Source: Phyllobacterium bourgognense
Lineage (GTDB): Bacteria; Pseudomonadota; Alphaproteobacteria; Rhizobiales; Rhizobiaceae
Assembly: GCF_003337575.1 (NCBI RefSeq)
Contig: NZ_QPJM01000025.1
Location: 1-43,594 of the forward strand
Reading direction: 5' to 3'
DNA: 43,594 bases
Under the pieces are notes generated by a model that saw only the letters and a list, made by a program, of their open reading frames with translations, did no database searches and was not told the origin of the DNA. Positions 27,020 through 35,888 of the stretch are shown here, in pieces (within the stretch, counting starts at the first letter, position 1; each line of letters begins with the position of its first letter). Position numbers and translations under genes: made by a program.

Positions 27020-28771
27020 ATGGCAGTAACGACACCCGACGGTAGCACCGTTCATACCTCGCTTGTGCAAGGCTGGGGCCGTTCATTCGACATGAAATGG
27101 GTGGTCATCGGATTATGCATTAGCGTTGTTGCCTGGCTCGCGCTCATTCCACTTGGTTTCTTGATCTGGCAGAGTTTCGCGTCGACGTCGACCGCCCAGG
27201 TTCCTGCCGTTTTTACGCTTGAGAATTATGCCACGGCATTCGGCACGACCGATTCACTCGGACTTATGTTCAACTCGTTGAAGTTCGCATTCGGAACGGC
27301 TGCATTCGCGCTCGTACTCGGAACATTTTTTGCCTGGGTCAATGAGCGTACCAATACGCCGTTCAAATCCCTGTTCTTCGCAATGTCGATTGTTCCTCTG
27401 ATTATTCCCGGCATTCTGTTCACCGTTTCCTGGATTATGCTCGCAAGCCCGCAGATCGGGATCTTCAATCAGATATTCAGAGACTGGTTTGGCCTCGCGA
27501 CACCGCTGTTCAACATCTATTCGCTGACGGGCATGATATGGGTTGATGGCCTGCATTATGCGCCGATCGCTTTTCTTCTGGTCACGGCCGCATTCAGATC
27601 GATGGATCCGTCGCTTGAAGAGTCTGCCTTGATGAGCGGTGCTTCCGTCATACAGGTGGCTTTCAAGATCACACTCAAATTGGCCTGGCCGGCAATCCTT
27701 GCGGCGTTTCTCATTCTGTTTGTCAGGGGCATCGAGTCGTTCGAAGTACCGGCGCTACTTGGTTTACCTGTCGGACTGCGCGTTTATACGTCCGCGATCT
27801 ATGACGCAGTCCATAGCTATCCAAGCGATATCGGTCTTGCTTCCGCGTATGCGATGGCGCTGTTGCTGATCACCTCGCTTGGCATCTATTATCAATCGCG
27901 ACTGTCCAGCCAAGGTTCGAGGTTTTCCACCGTCACCGGCAAGGGGTTTCGGCCACGTGTGTCGGATATTGGCCGCTGGCGTTACGCCACAGCCGGCATT
28001 TTCATTCTCTACTGCATCTTTGTGGTCGCTCTGCCATTTCTGGTGCTTCTGTGGGCCTCGCTGCAAAAATACTATGCGGCGCCATCATGGGCGGCATTGC
28101 ACAACCTTTCCTTTGCCGCCTATGGCGAGGTGCTGGCGTATCCCGGCTTCTACGGCGTGGTCTGGAATAGCGCGAAGCTTGCTATCGGCGGTGCTACGGT
28201 CGTGATGCTTTTGACCTCGGTCATCTGCTGGATCACCATCAAGACAAAGATCCCCGGTCGCTGGGTACTCGACATGCTGGCATCATTGCCGCTGGTGTTT
28301 CCCGGTATCGTCCTCGGTCTTTCGCTGATGATCTTTTATCTCAACTTCGACATCGGCATCTATGGCACGTTGTGGATCATGCTGATGGCTTACGTCATCA
28401 AGTTCCTGCCTTATGGCATGCGCTATAACAGCACCTCAATGATCCAGATTCACAAGGAACTGGAAGAATCCGCAGCCATGAGCGGCGCCTCGTGGTTTAC
28501 GATCTTCCGGCGGATCGTTCTTCCGCTGTTGAAGCCGGGCCTGATGGCGGGCTGGATATACATCATTGTCGTATCGGTGCGCGAATTGTCCAGCTCGATC
28601 CTGCTCTACAGCCCAGGCAATGAAGTCATCTCGATTATGATCTGGGAGTTCTGGCAGAACGGCCAGTATATCGAGCTGTCGGCCTTCGGCGTCATGATGA
28701 TTACCGCGCTCTTTGGCTTCCTGATGGTCGTGCAAACACTGTCGAAGCGCTTCGGCGTCAAGGACGTTTGA
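27020..28771 (+). CDS. ABC transporter permease, fused two-domain (FbpB/AfuB type)
   Basis: The 583-residue inner-membrane protein has two permease domains of about six helices each. Each contains an EAA coupling loop: LEESALMSGASVIQVAFKIT near residue 205 and LEESAAMSGASWFTIFRRIV near 480. This single-chain form is typical of iron/thiamine-type importers. A GGGAGG site precedes the ATG. It lies between the Pht5-like gene and the ATPase (18-base gap), so the three form one transcript that works with the binding protein at 24629-25681. Confidence 0.93.
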   Translation: MAVTTPDGSTVHTSLVQGWGRSFDMKWVVIGLCISVVAWLALIPLGFLIWQSFASTSTAQVPAVFTLENYATAFGTTDSLGLMFNSLKFAFGTAAFALVLGTFFAWVNERTNTPFKSLFFAMSIVPLIIPGILFTVSWIMLASPQIGIFNQIFRDWFGLATPLFNIYSLTGMIWVDGLHYAPIAFLLVTAAFRSMDPSLEESALMSGASVIQVAFKITLKLAWPAILAAFLILFVRGIESFEVPALLGLPVGLRVYTSAIYDAVHSYPSDIGLASAYAMALLLITSLGIYYQSRLSSQGSRFSTVTGKGFRPRVSDIGRWRYATAGIFILYCIFVVALPFLVLLWASLQKYYAAPSWAALHNLSFAAYGEVLAYPGFYGVVWNSAKLAIGGATVVMLLTSVICWITIKTKIPGRWVLDMLASLPLVFPGIVLGLSLMIFYLNFDIGIYGTLWIMLMAYVIKFLPYGMRYNSTSMIQIHKELEESAAMSGASWFTIFRRIVLPLLKPGLMAGWIYIIVVSVRELSSSILLYSPGNEVISIMIWEFWQNGQYIELSAFGVMMITALFGFLMVVQTLSKRFGVKDV

Positions 28772-28789
28772 TATAATTGGGAGGAAACC

Positions 28790-29887
28790 ATGTTATCAGT
28801 TGAAAATCTCAGCACGACCTATCAGGCGCCGGGCGCCAAGCCCGTACTTGCCGCCAGCAATATAAATTTCTCTGTTCCGACCGGGCGGCTCTTTACTCTG
28901 CTTGGACCGAGTGGTTGCGGCAAGACCACGACCTTGCGGTCAATTGCGGGGCTTGAGCGTCCTTCAAAGGGTGTCATCAAGGCCCATGATACGGTGGTCT
29001 ACTCCTCGGCCGGCAATATCTTCGTAGCACCGAACCATCGGCAATTCGGCATGGTCTTTCAGTCCTATGCCATCTGGCCGCATATGACGGTCTTCCAGAA
29101 TGCGGCTTTTCCGTTGCAGGTGCAGAAAAAGCGCCTCTCCAGCAAGGATATCCGCGACAAGGTCATGAAAGTATTGGCCGCGGTCTCTCTCGATCATGTC
29201 GAGGAGCGCGAGGCCACACGATTGTCAGGTGGCCAGCAACAGCGGCTTGCACTGGCACGCGCACTCGTCATGGAACCAAGATTGCTGCTACTCGATGAGC
29301 CTCTGTCGAATCTCGATGCTAAGCTACGCGACAAAATGCGGTTCGAGCTGAAGAAGATGCAGCGCGAGCTTGGTCTAACCACGATCTACGTTACGCACGA
29401 TCAGAGCGAAGCACTGGCGCTTTCCCACGAAATTGCCGTCATGAATGAAGGCAAGATCGTCCAGATTGGATCGCCGCGCGATATTTACGAGCGCCCGGCA
29501 AATACCTTTGTCGCTGATTTCATCGGCACCACTAATTTTGTCGAGGGTACTGTACGCGGCGGTGCGGACGACCGGCTGGTCGTAGACACCCGAATTGGCC
29601 AGCTTAACGTTAATGCGCAACCCGGAATTTCGATCGGCGCCAATGTATCATTGTCGATACGGCCGGAGGATGTACATCTGTCCGACACCGCCCCCGCACC
29701 ATCGTCGAACTCGCTGTTTGTCGGTACCGTGAGAGCCAAGGTGTTTCTCGGTGAATGCCAGGATTTCAAGATCGACGTGAACGAAACACAGCTTCTGGCG
29801 CGGGCCCACCCTTCGGTTCGCACGCTGGTGGGAGAACAGATACATATTGCGATAGATCCTGAGAAGTGTACGGTTCTCGCAGCTTGA
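28790..29887 (+). CDS. ABC transporter ATPase (iron/spermidine type)
   Basis: The 365-residue protein has Walker A GPSGCGKTT (near residue 39), signature LSGGQQQRLALARAL, Walker B LLLLDEPLSNLD and H-loop VTHDQ. A C-terminal TOBE regulatory domain is present (about 245-365, SIRPEDVHLS). It powers import with the permease 18 bases upstream. The gene is preceded by a GGGAGG site, and a bidirectional hairpin follows at 29898. Confidence 0.94.
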   Translation: MLSVENLSTTYQAPGAKPVLAASNINFSVPTGRLFTLLGPSGCGKTTTLRSIAGLERPSKGVIKAHDTVVYSSAGNIFVAPNHRQFGMVFQSYAIWPHMTVFQNAAFPLQVQKKRLSSKDIRDKVMKVLAAVSLDHVEEREATRLSGGQQQRLALARALVMEPRLLLLDEPLSNLDAKLRDKMRFELKKMQRELGLTTIYVTHDQSEALALSHEIAVMNEGKIVQIGSPRDIYERPANTFVADFIGTTNFVEGTVRGGADDRLVVDTRIGQLNVNAQPGISIGANVSLSIRPEDVHLSDTAPAPSSNSLFVGTVRAKVFLGECQDFKIDVNETQLLARAHPSVRTLVGEQIHIAIDPEKCTVLAA

Positions 29888-29897
29888 GGATATGGCA

Positions 29898-29936
29898 AAG
29901 GCAGTCGTCGCGACAGCGCGACCGCCTTCTAATTTT
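29898..29936. terminator. Bidirectional terminator between converging genes
   Basis: An imperfect 12-13-bp GC-rich stem (AAGGCAGTCGTCGC with GCGCGACCGCCTT) is followed by CTAATTTT. It lies between the plus-strand ATPase and the minus-strand IclR gene and overlaps the end of the latter. Confidence 0.55.
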
Positions 29937-30678
29937 GTGCTACAGCGTTTGAAATTATACGGGCGCACAGCACGACTTGTTCGGCTATCCGCTGCACCTT
30001 GTCCGGCGTCATCTGGGACTCGCGCACCGTGAGGCTGAGACTGCCGAGAACGTCATGCTCACCATCGAAGACGGGGGCCGCAATACCAGCTACTCCCGGT
30101 GTAACTTCCCCAGTCGTGACAACCCAACCCTGCTGGCGATGCACTTTCAGGTTTGCTTTGACTTCAGCAAGCGATTTGCCAAAGCCCGCCGCATCAAATT
30201 CCTCCGGAATTCGATTGTAGAGCCTACTTAGCTGATACGCTGGAATATAGGCAAGAATCGCAACTGAGGCGGCGCCGAGAAGCAGCGGGCGGACGCGTCC
30301 TCGATCGTAGTTACTCTGCAAAGTTTCAGTGCCGCGTTCCTGATGGATACACAGGACATGTTCACGGTACTTCCGGCATAGCAGGGCAATACCGGAAAAC
30401 TGGCTGGCAATCTCTTCCATGACCGGACGTGCGGCACGGATCAGCGGATCGCCCGACCTGATCTTGTAGTCGAGTTCAATGATGCGCGAGCCGAGCACAT
30501 AGCCAAGACCGGGCAGGGAAGAGAGGAGGCCGGCGTCGGTCAACGCTTTCAGATAACGATAGAGCGTGGAGCGCGTATAGCCGACGCGAGCGTGTATTTC
30601 ATCGAAAGTCAGCGCCACATAATTCTCGTCGCTGTCGAAGAGATCGAGAATTCCCAGCATACGCTCGTGACTCTGCAA
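29929..30678 (-). CDS. IclR-family transcriptional regulator
   Basis: The 249-residue protein has a winged helix (about 7-70, EIHARVGYTRSTLYRYLKAL) and an IclR ligand domain (85-245, GVAGIAAPVFDGEHDVLGSLSLTV). The start is TTG at 30678 with AAGGAG six bases upstream. It lies 96 bases downstream of the aromatic hydroxylase gene on the same strand, so the two are probably co-transcribed and the regulator controls the hydroxylase and perhaps the divergent Pht5-like gene. Confidence 0.87.
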   Translation of the reverse strand: MQSHERMLGILDLFDSDENYVALTFDEIHARVGYTRSTLYRYLKALTDAGLLSSLPGLGYVLGSRIIELDYKIRSGDPLIRAARPVMEEIASQFSGIALLCRKYREHVLCIHQERGTETLQSNYDRGRVRPLLLGAASVAILAYIPAYQLSRLYNRIPEEFDAAGFGKSLAEVKANLKVHRQQGWVVTTGEVTPGVAGIAAPVFDGEHDVLGSLSLTVRESQMTPDKVQRIAEQVVLCARIISNAVAQN

Positions 30679-30774
30679 AGACTTCTCCTTGATGCAGTGG
30701 AATCAACCTTGTGGCTCACCAACAGCCGAGATTTAGACCGGGGTTAAAGGGAACACAACTCCATCAAATTGATG

Positions 30775-32388
30775 TCAATGTCCTGTCGCCAAGGCCGCCA
30801 AGCCTGCAATATCGTCTGGTAGGCGATTGCCACGCCACACGACATGCATGTCTGGCCTTACCAGAATGAGATCATATCCATAGATGTCACGGGCTTTGCC
30901 GGCCGTTATATCGAGGATTTCAAACGGTGCGCCGAGCGATTTGAAGTTCTGCTGCAGGGCGCTTGTTTCTGCCGAGGATCCGCCGAGCCGCAGAAGTGTA
31001 TAGCCTCGGCCGATGCGATCCTGAACTGCGTCACCTTCATTGATCCAGATGTGCGGCAAGCGGGCTCCCGGCCACGTGGTGGGGTTGTACTCGCGGAAGA
31101 GATGCTCAGGCCCACCGGGCTCATCCCATATGACGGGCGAACCGACATAGCGGTATCCGAGTTCAGCCCCGATCATTTCATTGGTCTTGCGCTGTTCGAC
31201 ATCGGCGACGCGGGTCAGGCTATCACGTGTGTGCTGGCCTTCCGGCGTATCGTCGGTAATGTCCGGGCGGTATTGCGAGCGCCATTTACGGCGTCCTTGC
31301 GATGCGTAGCGCGATGCGCCGACGTTCCGGTCACCGATCTGCCGGCGTTCGATTTCGTAAGAACGGAGCAGGTTGGGGCCGCCCCAGCCCTGCAGGGTCG
31401 CCGCGAGTTTCCAACTTAGATCGACAGCATCACCGACACCGGTGTTCATGCCAAGGCCCCCTGTAGGAATGACGAGATGAGCAGAGTCGCCAGCGAGGAA
31501 TATCCTCCCCGCACCATAGCGATCCGCGAGCAGGAGGTTTTGTTTCCACTGGCCGACGTAAAGCATTTCGTAGTTGACCGGCACACCGACTGCCTTTTCG
31601 AACTGCTGCGCCATGTCTTCATCGCGTTCGACAACGGCATGCAACGTCCAGTGCTTGGTGGAATCCTGCATGATAAGGAAGGTCGCCTGTCCGTCGGCGA
31701 CGTGATAATGACGGCCTTTCCCCGGACCGCCGGCGATTGGAATGCGATCATATAGATCTTCGCTATAATAGAGTGCCTGGCGCAAGTGCAGGAGATTGCC
31801 TTCGCCGCGCAGCTTGATTCCAAGCTGCTTGCGCACCGGGCTGGTTCCTCCGTCACAGCCGACGAGGTATTTCGCGCGTATCTGCTCGATGTTGCCGCTC
31901 AAATCGACAGTTTTTGCCGTCACACCTTCATCGTCCTGCTCGCAGGATATGAATTCGCATCCATAGCGCACAGTCACTGACGGGAGCGTTTCGGCTACGG
32001 ATTTCAGCAGAGGTTCGAGCGTGTATTGTGAGATGAGCTGATAGGCTTCGAGCGGCAAGCTGGCATCCGGACTTTTCTCTATCTGCTCAAGTGACTCCGC
32101 GACAGATGGATAAGGCAGTTGCAGCAGCGGAGGCTTGTCCATCGCGAGAACGATAAACACGTCCATGGGTACATCAGCGTCCAGACCCGCTGCTCGTATC
32201 TTTTGCGAGAGGCCCATCCTGCGAAAAATTTCCATCGTCCGCGCGTTGCATCGTTCCATTTTCGGCAGAAACTGAGGTGCTTCCTTTTGCTCGATAAGCG
32301 TGCATTTCACGCCGCGCTGGCCGAGGTCGATGGCCAAGGTAAGGCCGACCGGGCCGGCGCCAACGATAAGGACATCTGTATCTGTCAT
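30775..32388 (-). CDS. FAD-dependent aromatic hydroxylase (MhpA/phenol hydroxylase-like)
   Basis: The 537-residue monooxygenase is of the group A flavin class. It has the dinucleotide-binding fold VGAGPVGLTLA (G10-G15), the DG motif GCDGG (177-181) and the GD motif FLAGDSAHL (G300-D301) with PTGGLGMNTGVGDAVDLSWKL. A C-terminal thioredoxin-like domain follows (about 400-537). Family members such as MhpA and PheA hydroxylate phenolic rings with NAD(P)H and oxygen. It is divergent from a Pht5-like gene at 32651 and followed by an IclR regulator. The substrate is probably a hydroxylated aromatic acid, inferred. Confidence 0.92.
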   Translation of the reverse strand: MTDTDVLIVGAGPVGLTLAIDLGQRGVKCTLIEQKEAPQFLPKMERCNARTMEIFRRMGLSQKIRAAGLDADVPMDVFIVLAMDKPPLLQLPYPSVAESLEQIEKSPDASLPLEAYQLISQYTLEPLLKSVAETLPSVTVRYGCEFISCEQDDEGVTAKTVDLSGNIEQIRAKYLVGCDGGTSPVRKQLGIKLRGEGNLLHLRQALYYSEDLYDRIPIAGGPGKGRHYHVADGQATFLIMQDSTKHWTLHAVVERDEDMAQQFEKAVGVPVNYEMLYVGQWKQNLLLADRYGAGRIFLAGDSAHLVIPTGGLGMNTGVGDAVDLSWKLAATLQGWGGPNLLRSYEIERRQIGDRNVGASRYASQGRRKWRSQYRPDITDDTPEGQHTRDSLTRVADVEQRKTNEMIGAELGYRYVGSPVIWDEPGGPEHLFREYNPTTWPGARLPHIWINEGDAVQDRIGRGYTLLRLGGSSAETSALQQNFKSLGAPFEILDITAGKARDIYGYDLILVRPDMHVVWRGNRLPDDIAGLAALATGH

Positions 32389-32520
32389 GTCAGGTCACTC
32401 ATGTTATCGCCGGAACGTTCGCGAGCGCCGGCGAGAATTGAACGGGTAAGCTGCCAACGACATCGTCACGCTGCTCACCATGCTTTTTATCGTCAGGTGG
32501 AATTTCCCGTCAATCGCTAA

Positions 32521-32549
32521 TTTACAAAAATCTCGTAATGTGGGATAAA
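32521..32549 (+). promoter_or_regulatory. Possible promoter for the second Pht5-like gene
   Basis: TTTACA (32521-32526), 17 bases, then GATAAA (32544-32549), about 100 bases before the GTG at 32651. Each box is an imperfect match to consensus. The divergent hydroxylase starts at 32388. Nothing else clear is seen in 32389-32650. Confidence 0.3.
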
Positions 32550-32650
32550 ATTTCATGTTGCAAAGCGTGCGACCCGCCTTTGACTGAATTGATTCATGGA
32601 TGACACCTGCTTGGAGCGGGTGATACAAACGCAGTTGCGGAGGATAAAGA

Positions 32651-33640
32651 GTGACAAAAAAGGTCGAGTTGACCCTGGCATGTGGTGACTATGAGATCGT
32701 CAGGGCGTTGCGGGAAGGTCAGGTCAAGCCAGATGGCATAGAACTGACGATATTGACGGAAATGGATTCGACGACGCGCCACTGGCGCTTTCTCCGAAAT
32801 GGCGAATTCGATGTCGCAGAGGTTTCCCTTTCATCTTACATCACCGCCCGCGGCCGCAATCTGCCGTTCAATGCAATTCCGGTCTTCCTCCATCGTCGTT
32901 TCAGGCACGGCTTTATCTTCGTCAACAGCAAGAGCGGCATTCGCGAACCGAAGGACCTGATCGGCAGGCGTGTGGGGGTCAAGAATTATCTGGTAACGGC
33001 GACGTTGTGGCTGCGCGGCATTCTTGAGAGCGAATATGGTGTGCCTCACCAATCGATCGAATGGTTTGCTGAACTCGACGAGGATGTTGATTTCACACCG
33101 CCCGCAGGCTTGAAGTTGACCCGCCTGCCTGATGATAAATCCGTCGAAAAAATGCTACTTGATGGTGAAATCGATGCATTGCTGCATCCGGATCTGATAG
33201 ACGCCATCGTTGAGAAGGATCCGCGGGTAGGGCGTCTCTTCTCTGACTACAAGCAGGACGAGATCTCGTATTACAAAAGAACCAGTATTTTCCCGATCAT
33301 GCATGTCATGGGAATACGACCAGAAATTGTCGAGCGTCACCCTTGGGTGCCAATCAACCTGTTTCAGGCCTTCAACGAGGCCAAGCGACTTGCCATGCAG
33401 AGGATGGAAAATCCGCGTGTTGTCCCTCTGGCATGGTATCGCGAGGCTTGGGAGGAGCAGATTGACATTCTTGGTGACGATCCTTGGGCTTATGGCCTCG
33501 GCGAGCGCAACCGGCACAATCTCGAAACCGTTATTGGCTATGCTCATCAGCAAGGTTTGATCGACCGTGAGATCCGCTTGGAGGAATTGTTCCTCGATGT
33601 CGGGCAAGGCCGAAAGCGCGGCGAGAAATATCGGGTCTAA
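32651..33640 (+). CDS. 4,5-dihydroxyphthalate decarboxylase-like protein (Pht5 family), copy B
   Basis: The 329-residue protein is a paralogue of the one at 25972. It shares ELTLACGDYE (LRLTMGCWDY in copy A), GEFDVAEVSLSSY, IREPKDLIGRRVG, DGEIDALL and RTSIFPIMHVMGIR. There is no signal peptide. Start is GTG with GGAGG seven bases upstream. Differences cluster in the pocket region after residue 115, so the two copies probably act on different substrates. It is divergent from the aromatic hydroxylase, which may supply or use its substrate. Confidence 0.82.
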   Translation: MTKKVELTLACGDYEIVRALREGQVKPDGIELTILTEMDSTTRHWRFLRNGEFDVAEVSLSSYITARGRNLPFNAIPVFLHRRFRHGFIFVNSKSGIREPKDLIGRRVGVKNYLVTATLWLRGILESEYGVPHQSIEWFAELDEDVDFTPPAGLKLTRLPDDKSVEKMLLDGEIDALLHPDLIDAIVEKDPRVGRLFSDYKQDEISYYKRTSIFPIMHVMGIRPEIVERHPWVPINLFQAFNEAKRLAMQRMENPRVVPLAWYREAWEEQIDILGDDPWAYGLGERNRHNLETVIGYAHQQGLIDREIRLEELFLDVGQGRKRGEKYRV

Positions 33641-33699
33641 TAGGGTCGACGCCCCGTTAAACATCGCTCCTGGTCCAGAATATTCTCATAATATGCGAT

Positions 33700-34632
33700 T
33701 TATATTAGCGGTAGGTCTGGATTTCGCCAGCCGAGTTCGCCGCCCTCAATAATTCGCATAACAAGCGGGCGGATAAGCGCCTCAAGCAAGTGAGCTGTGT
33801 TCGCAGACAATGATTGATGAAGGACCAGTGCGACGGTCCGCTCCAGTTGAGGGTCCGTGATGCGGCGCGCCGTGACACGCTGTTCACGGATCTCATCCAG
33901 AAACAGGCCGTATGGCACGATGGTGCTGCGGCCGTGATGCATGATGATTTCGCGCTTCACATTGGCAGGTTCCACCTCGATCAGGTCCAGCTTGGTCTGC
34001 CGGCTTGTGGCGATCTCATCAATCAGCCGTCTGATCGGTCGGACCTTTCCGTCAAGCACCAAGGGAAACTCCGACAGCCTGTCGAATGGCACGGTGTTGT
34101 CCGTGTTGGATGCCACGCCGTTCGAGCCGACAAGATAGAGGTATTCCTTATAGAGAGGAACGACGCGAATATGCGGTAAATCCGGCGGGTCGTAGCACAG
34201 CGCCGCATCCAGTTCCTCCCGTGTCATGGCATCGATGAGCTCGTCGCTCATTCCCTGCTGAACAACAATGTGCAGAACATCTCCGGCTCCTGTCGCCAGC
34301 GGCAACAGTTTGGGCAGCAGCGCACGGCCGGGTGTTGGTGCAACACCCAATGAGATGCGCTTGCTGTTGGGCTTGCCAAAATGCGCGACCGAGCGCTCTG
34401 CTTCCGCGAAGGCCTCCAGTGCCCTGGTCCCCGTCTCAATCAGAGTGCGCCCTGCTTCCGTAGTACGCACGCCACGAGAGTGCCGTTTGAGCAAGATCAC
34501 GCCGAGCTCGTCCTCCAGGAGCTTTAACTGATATCCGAGTGCAGGTTGAGACACGTTGAGAATTCGGGCCGCCGCAGTGAAACTGCCAAGGCGTGCGACT
34601 GTAATAAAGTACCGAAGCTGACGAAGGTTCAT
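33700..34632 (-). CDS. LysR-family transcriptional regulator
   Basis: The 310-residue protein has an N-terminal helix-turn-helix (MNLRQLRYFITVARLGSFTA, AARILNVSQPALGYQLKLLE) and a LysR substrate domain (about 90-295). The ATG at 34632 is at the family's usual MNLRQL; an upstream in-frame start at 34677 adds 15 unlikely residues. It is divergent from the amidohydrolase. The intergenic region carries a perfect T-N11-A dyad, and the same dyad occurs before the transport operon at 35889, so this regulator likely controls both. Confidence 0.9.
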   Translation of the reverse strand: MNLRQLRYFITVARLGSFTAAARILNVSQPALGYQLKLLEDELGVILLKRHSRGVRTTEAGRTLIETGTRALEAFAEAERSVAHFGKPNSKRISLGVAPTPGRALLPKLLPLATGAGDVLHIVVQQGMSDELIDAMTREELDAALCYDPPDLPHIRVVPLYKEYLYLVGSNGVASNTDNTVPFDRLSEFPLVLDGKVRPIRRLIDEIATSRQTKLDLIEVEPANVKREIIMHHGRSTIVPYGLFLDEIREQRVTARRITDPQLERTVALVLHQSLSANTAHLLEALIRPLVMRIIEGGELGWRNPDLPLI

Positions 34633-34646
34633 GCCATTTCCTGCGC

Positions 34647-34663
34647 TATAAGCGTTACTTATA
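34647..34663. promoter_or_regulatory. LysR-type operator, copy 1
   Basis: TATAAG-CGTTA-CTTATA is a perfect six-base inverted repeat with a central T-N11-A (TAAGCGTTACTTA). It lies 15 bases upstream of the LysR start and about 75 before the amidohydrolase. Confidence 0.7.
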
Positions 34664-34739
34664 ACACGCTTAAGCAAACGGTATTAGTCCCTAACCAACA
34701 GAGTTTCTAGTGTGACTCCACCATATCGAGGAGTTTCCT

Positions 34740-35753
34740 ATGCAATACATCGACGCGTTCAATCATTTCTTCCCGAAAGCTCTTTGGGAGCGCATTCAGT
34801 CCCTTGAGGGCGCTGGCAAGGACATCGGCAAGCGGATGCAAGGCGTCCCATGCATCTATGATCTCGATACGCGTTTCCGGGTAATGGACGAATTCGAAAA
34901 TTATACGCAGATCATTTCACTCGGAATGCCGCCGCTGGAAGCGATGGGCGATGGCCAGACGGCATTGGACCTGGCGCGGATTGGCAATGACGGCCAAGCC
35001 GAACTCGTCAGCAAATACCCTGATCGCTTCGCAGGCTTTGTCGCTGCATTGCCGATGGACACGCCGGAGGCTGCGGCCCGCGAAGCAGAGCGGTCGTTTA
35101 CGGAACTCGGCGCGAACGGTGTGCAGATACATTCCAACGTCAACGGCGCGCCACTCGACGAAGAACGTTTCTTCCAGATTTTCGAAGTTTGCGCGAAGCA
35201 CGGCAAACCCGTATTGCTGCATCCTTCGCGCAACGCTTCCATGCCCGACTATGCGACAGAGACCAAGTCGAAATATGAGATCTGGTGGACATTTGGCTGG
35301 CCTTACGAGACCAGTGCCGCGATGGCTCGTCTGGTATTTTCCGGCTTCATGGACCGTCTGCCCGAGCTCAAGGTCGTAGCCCATCACATGGGAGCGATGG
35401 TGCCATTTTTTGAAGGCCGCGTTGGACCCGGTTGGGACCAGCTTGGCAAGCGGACGAGCGATGAGGATCTTACCCTTGTGCTCAAACGTCTGAAGAAACG
35501 TCCCCTTGACTATTTCAAGGACTTCTACGCCGATACCGCCGTTTTCGGCTCCAAGGCGGCGACGCTGTGCGGCTTGGAATTTTATGGAAGCGACCGCGTG
35601 CTCTTCGCCTCGGATTCGCCCTTCGATCCCGAAAAGGGGCCGGGCTATATCCGCGATACGCTGCGGATTCTCAATTCGCTGGATCTCAGCAAGGAGGATA
35701 TGGAGAAAATCTGCTTCCGCAATGCTGAGGCGCTATTTGGTCTCAAGGGCTAG
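34740..35753 (+). CDS. Amidohydrolase-2 family protein (decarboxylase/hydrolase type)
   Basis: The 337-residue protein fits the ACMSD/gamma-resorcylate decarboxylase-like TIM-barrel family: PVLLHPSR (H161), LKVVAHHMGAM (H215/H216), and the late aspartate in LFASDSPFDPE. The N-terminal metal motif, usually H-x-H or E-x-H, here reads DAFNHFFP, so the first position is Phe and only one ligand remains. Decarboxylation or hydrolysis of an aromatic acid or lactone is likely; the exact reaction is not shown. It is divergent from a LysR regulator with an operator between, and a transport operon with the same operator follows. Confidence 0.88.
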   Translation: MQYIDAFNHFFPKALWERIQSLEGAGKDIGKRMQGVPCIYDLDTRFRVMDEFENYTQIISLGMPPLEAMGDGQTALDLARIGNDGQAELVSKYPDRFAGFVAALPMDTPEAAAREAERSFTELGANGVQIHSNVNGAPLDEERFFQIFEVCAKHGKPVLLHPSRNASMPDYATETKSKYEIWWTFGWPYETSAAMARLVFSGFMDRLPELKVVAHHMGAMVPFFEGRVGPGWDQLGKRTSDEDLTLVLKRLKKRPLDYFKDFYADTAVFGSKAATLCGLEFYGSDRVLFASDSPFDPEKGPGYIRDTLRILNSLDLSKEDMEKICFRNAEALFGLKG

Positions 35754-35754
35754 A

Positions 35755-35771
35755 TATAAGTTTCACTTATA
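35755..35771. promoter_or_regulatory. LysR-type operator, copy 2
   Basis: TATAAG-TTTCA-CTTATA repeats the dyad of 34647-34663 exactly in both arms, with the same five-base spacer length. It lies two bases after the amidohydrolase stop and about 120 bases upstream of the tandem-binding-protein operon. Confidence 0.7.
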
Positions 35772-35792
35772 CGACCCTACCAAAAACTCTAT

Positions 35793-35829
35793 TTGTGGCC
35801 ATCTACCGGCGTCTCTAAGCTGGCCACAA
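35793..35829. repeat. Inverted repeat upstream of the transport operon
   Basis: TTGTGGCCA (35793-35801) and TGGCCACAA (35821-35829) are perfect 9-base inverted arms 19 bases apart. No T tract follows, so it is more likely a protein-binding site or leader hairpin than a terminator. Confidence 0.5.
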
Positions 35830-35888
35830 CCATAACCCGCCTTCGCTGGTAGCGAGGCAGAAGGTTAATTGCAGACAGGAGGAGACCG

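Noticed and set aside
35793..35829. Reading the 9-base inverted repeat as a terminator for the amidohydrolase
   Set aside because: No T tract follows and the arms are 19 bases apart; a binding site or leader structure is more plausible.
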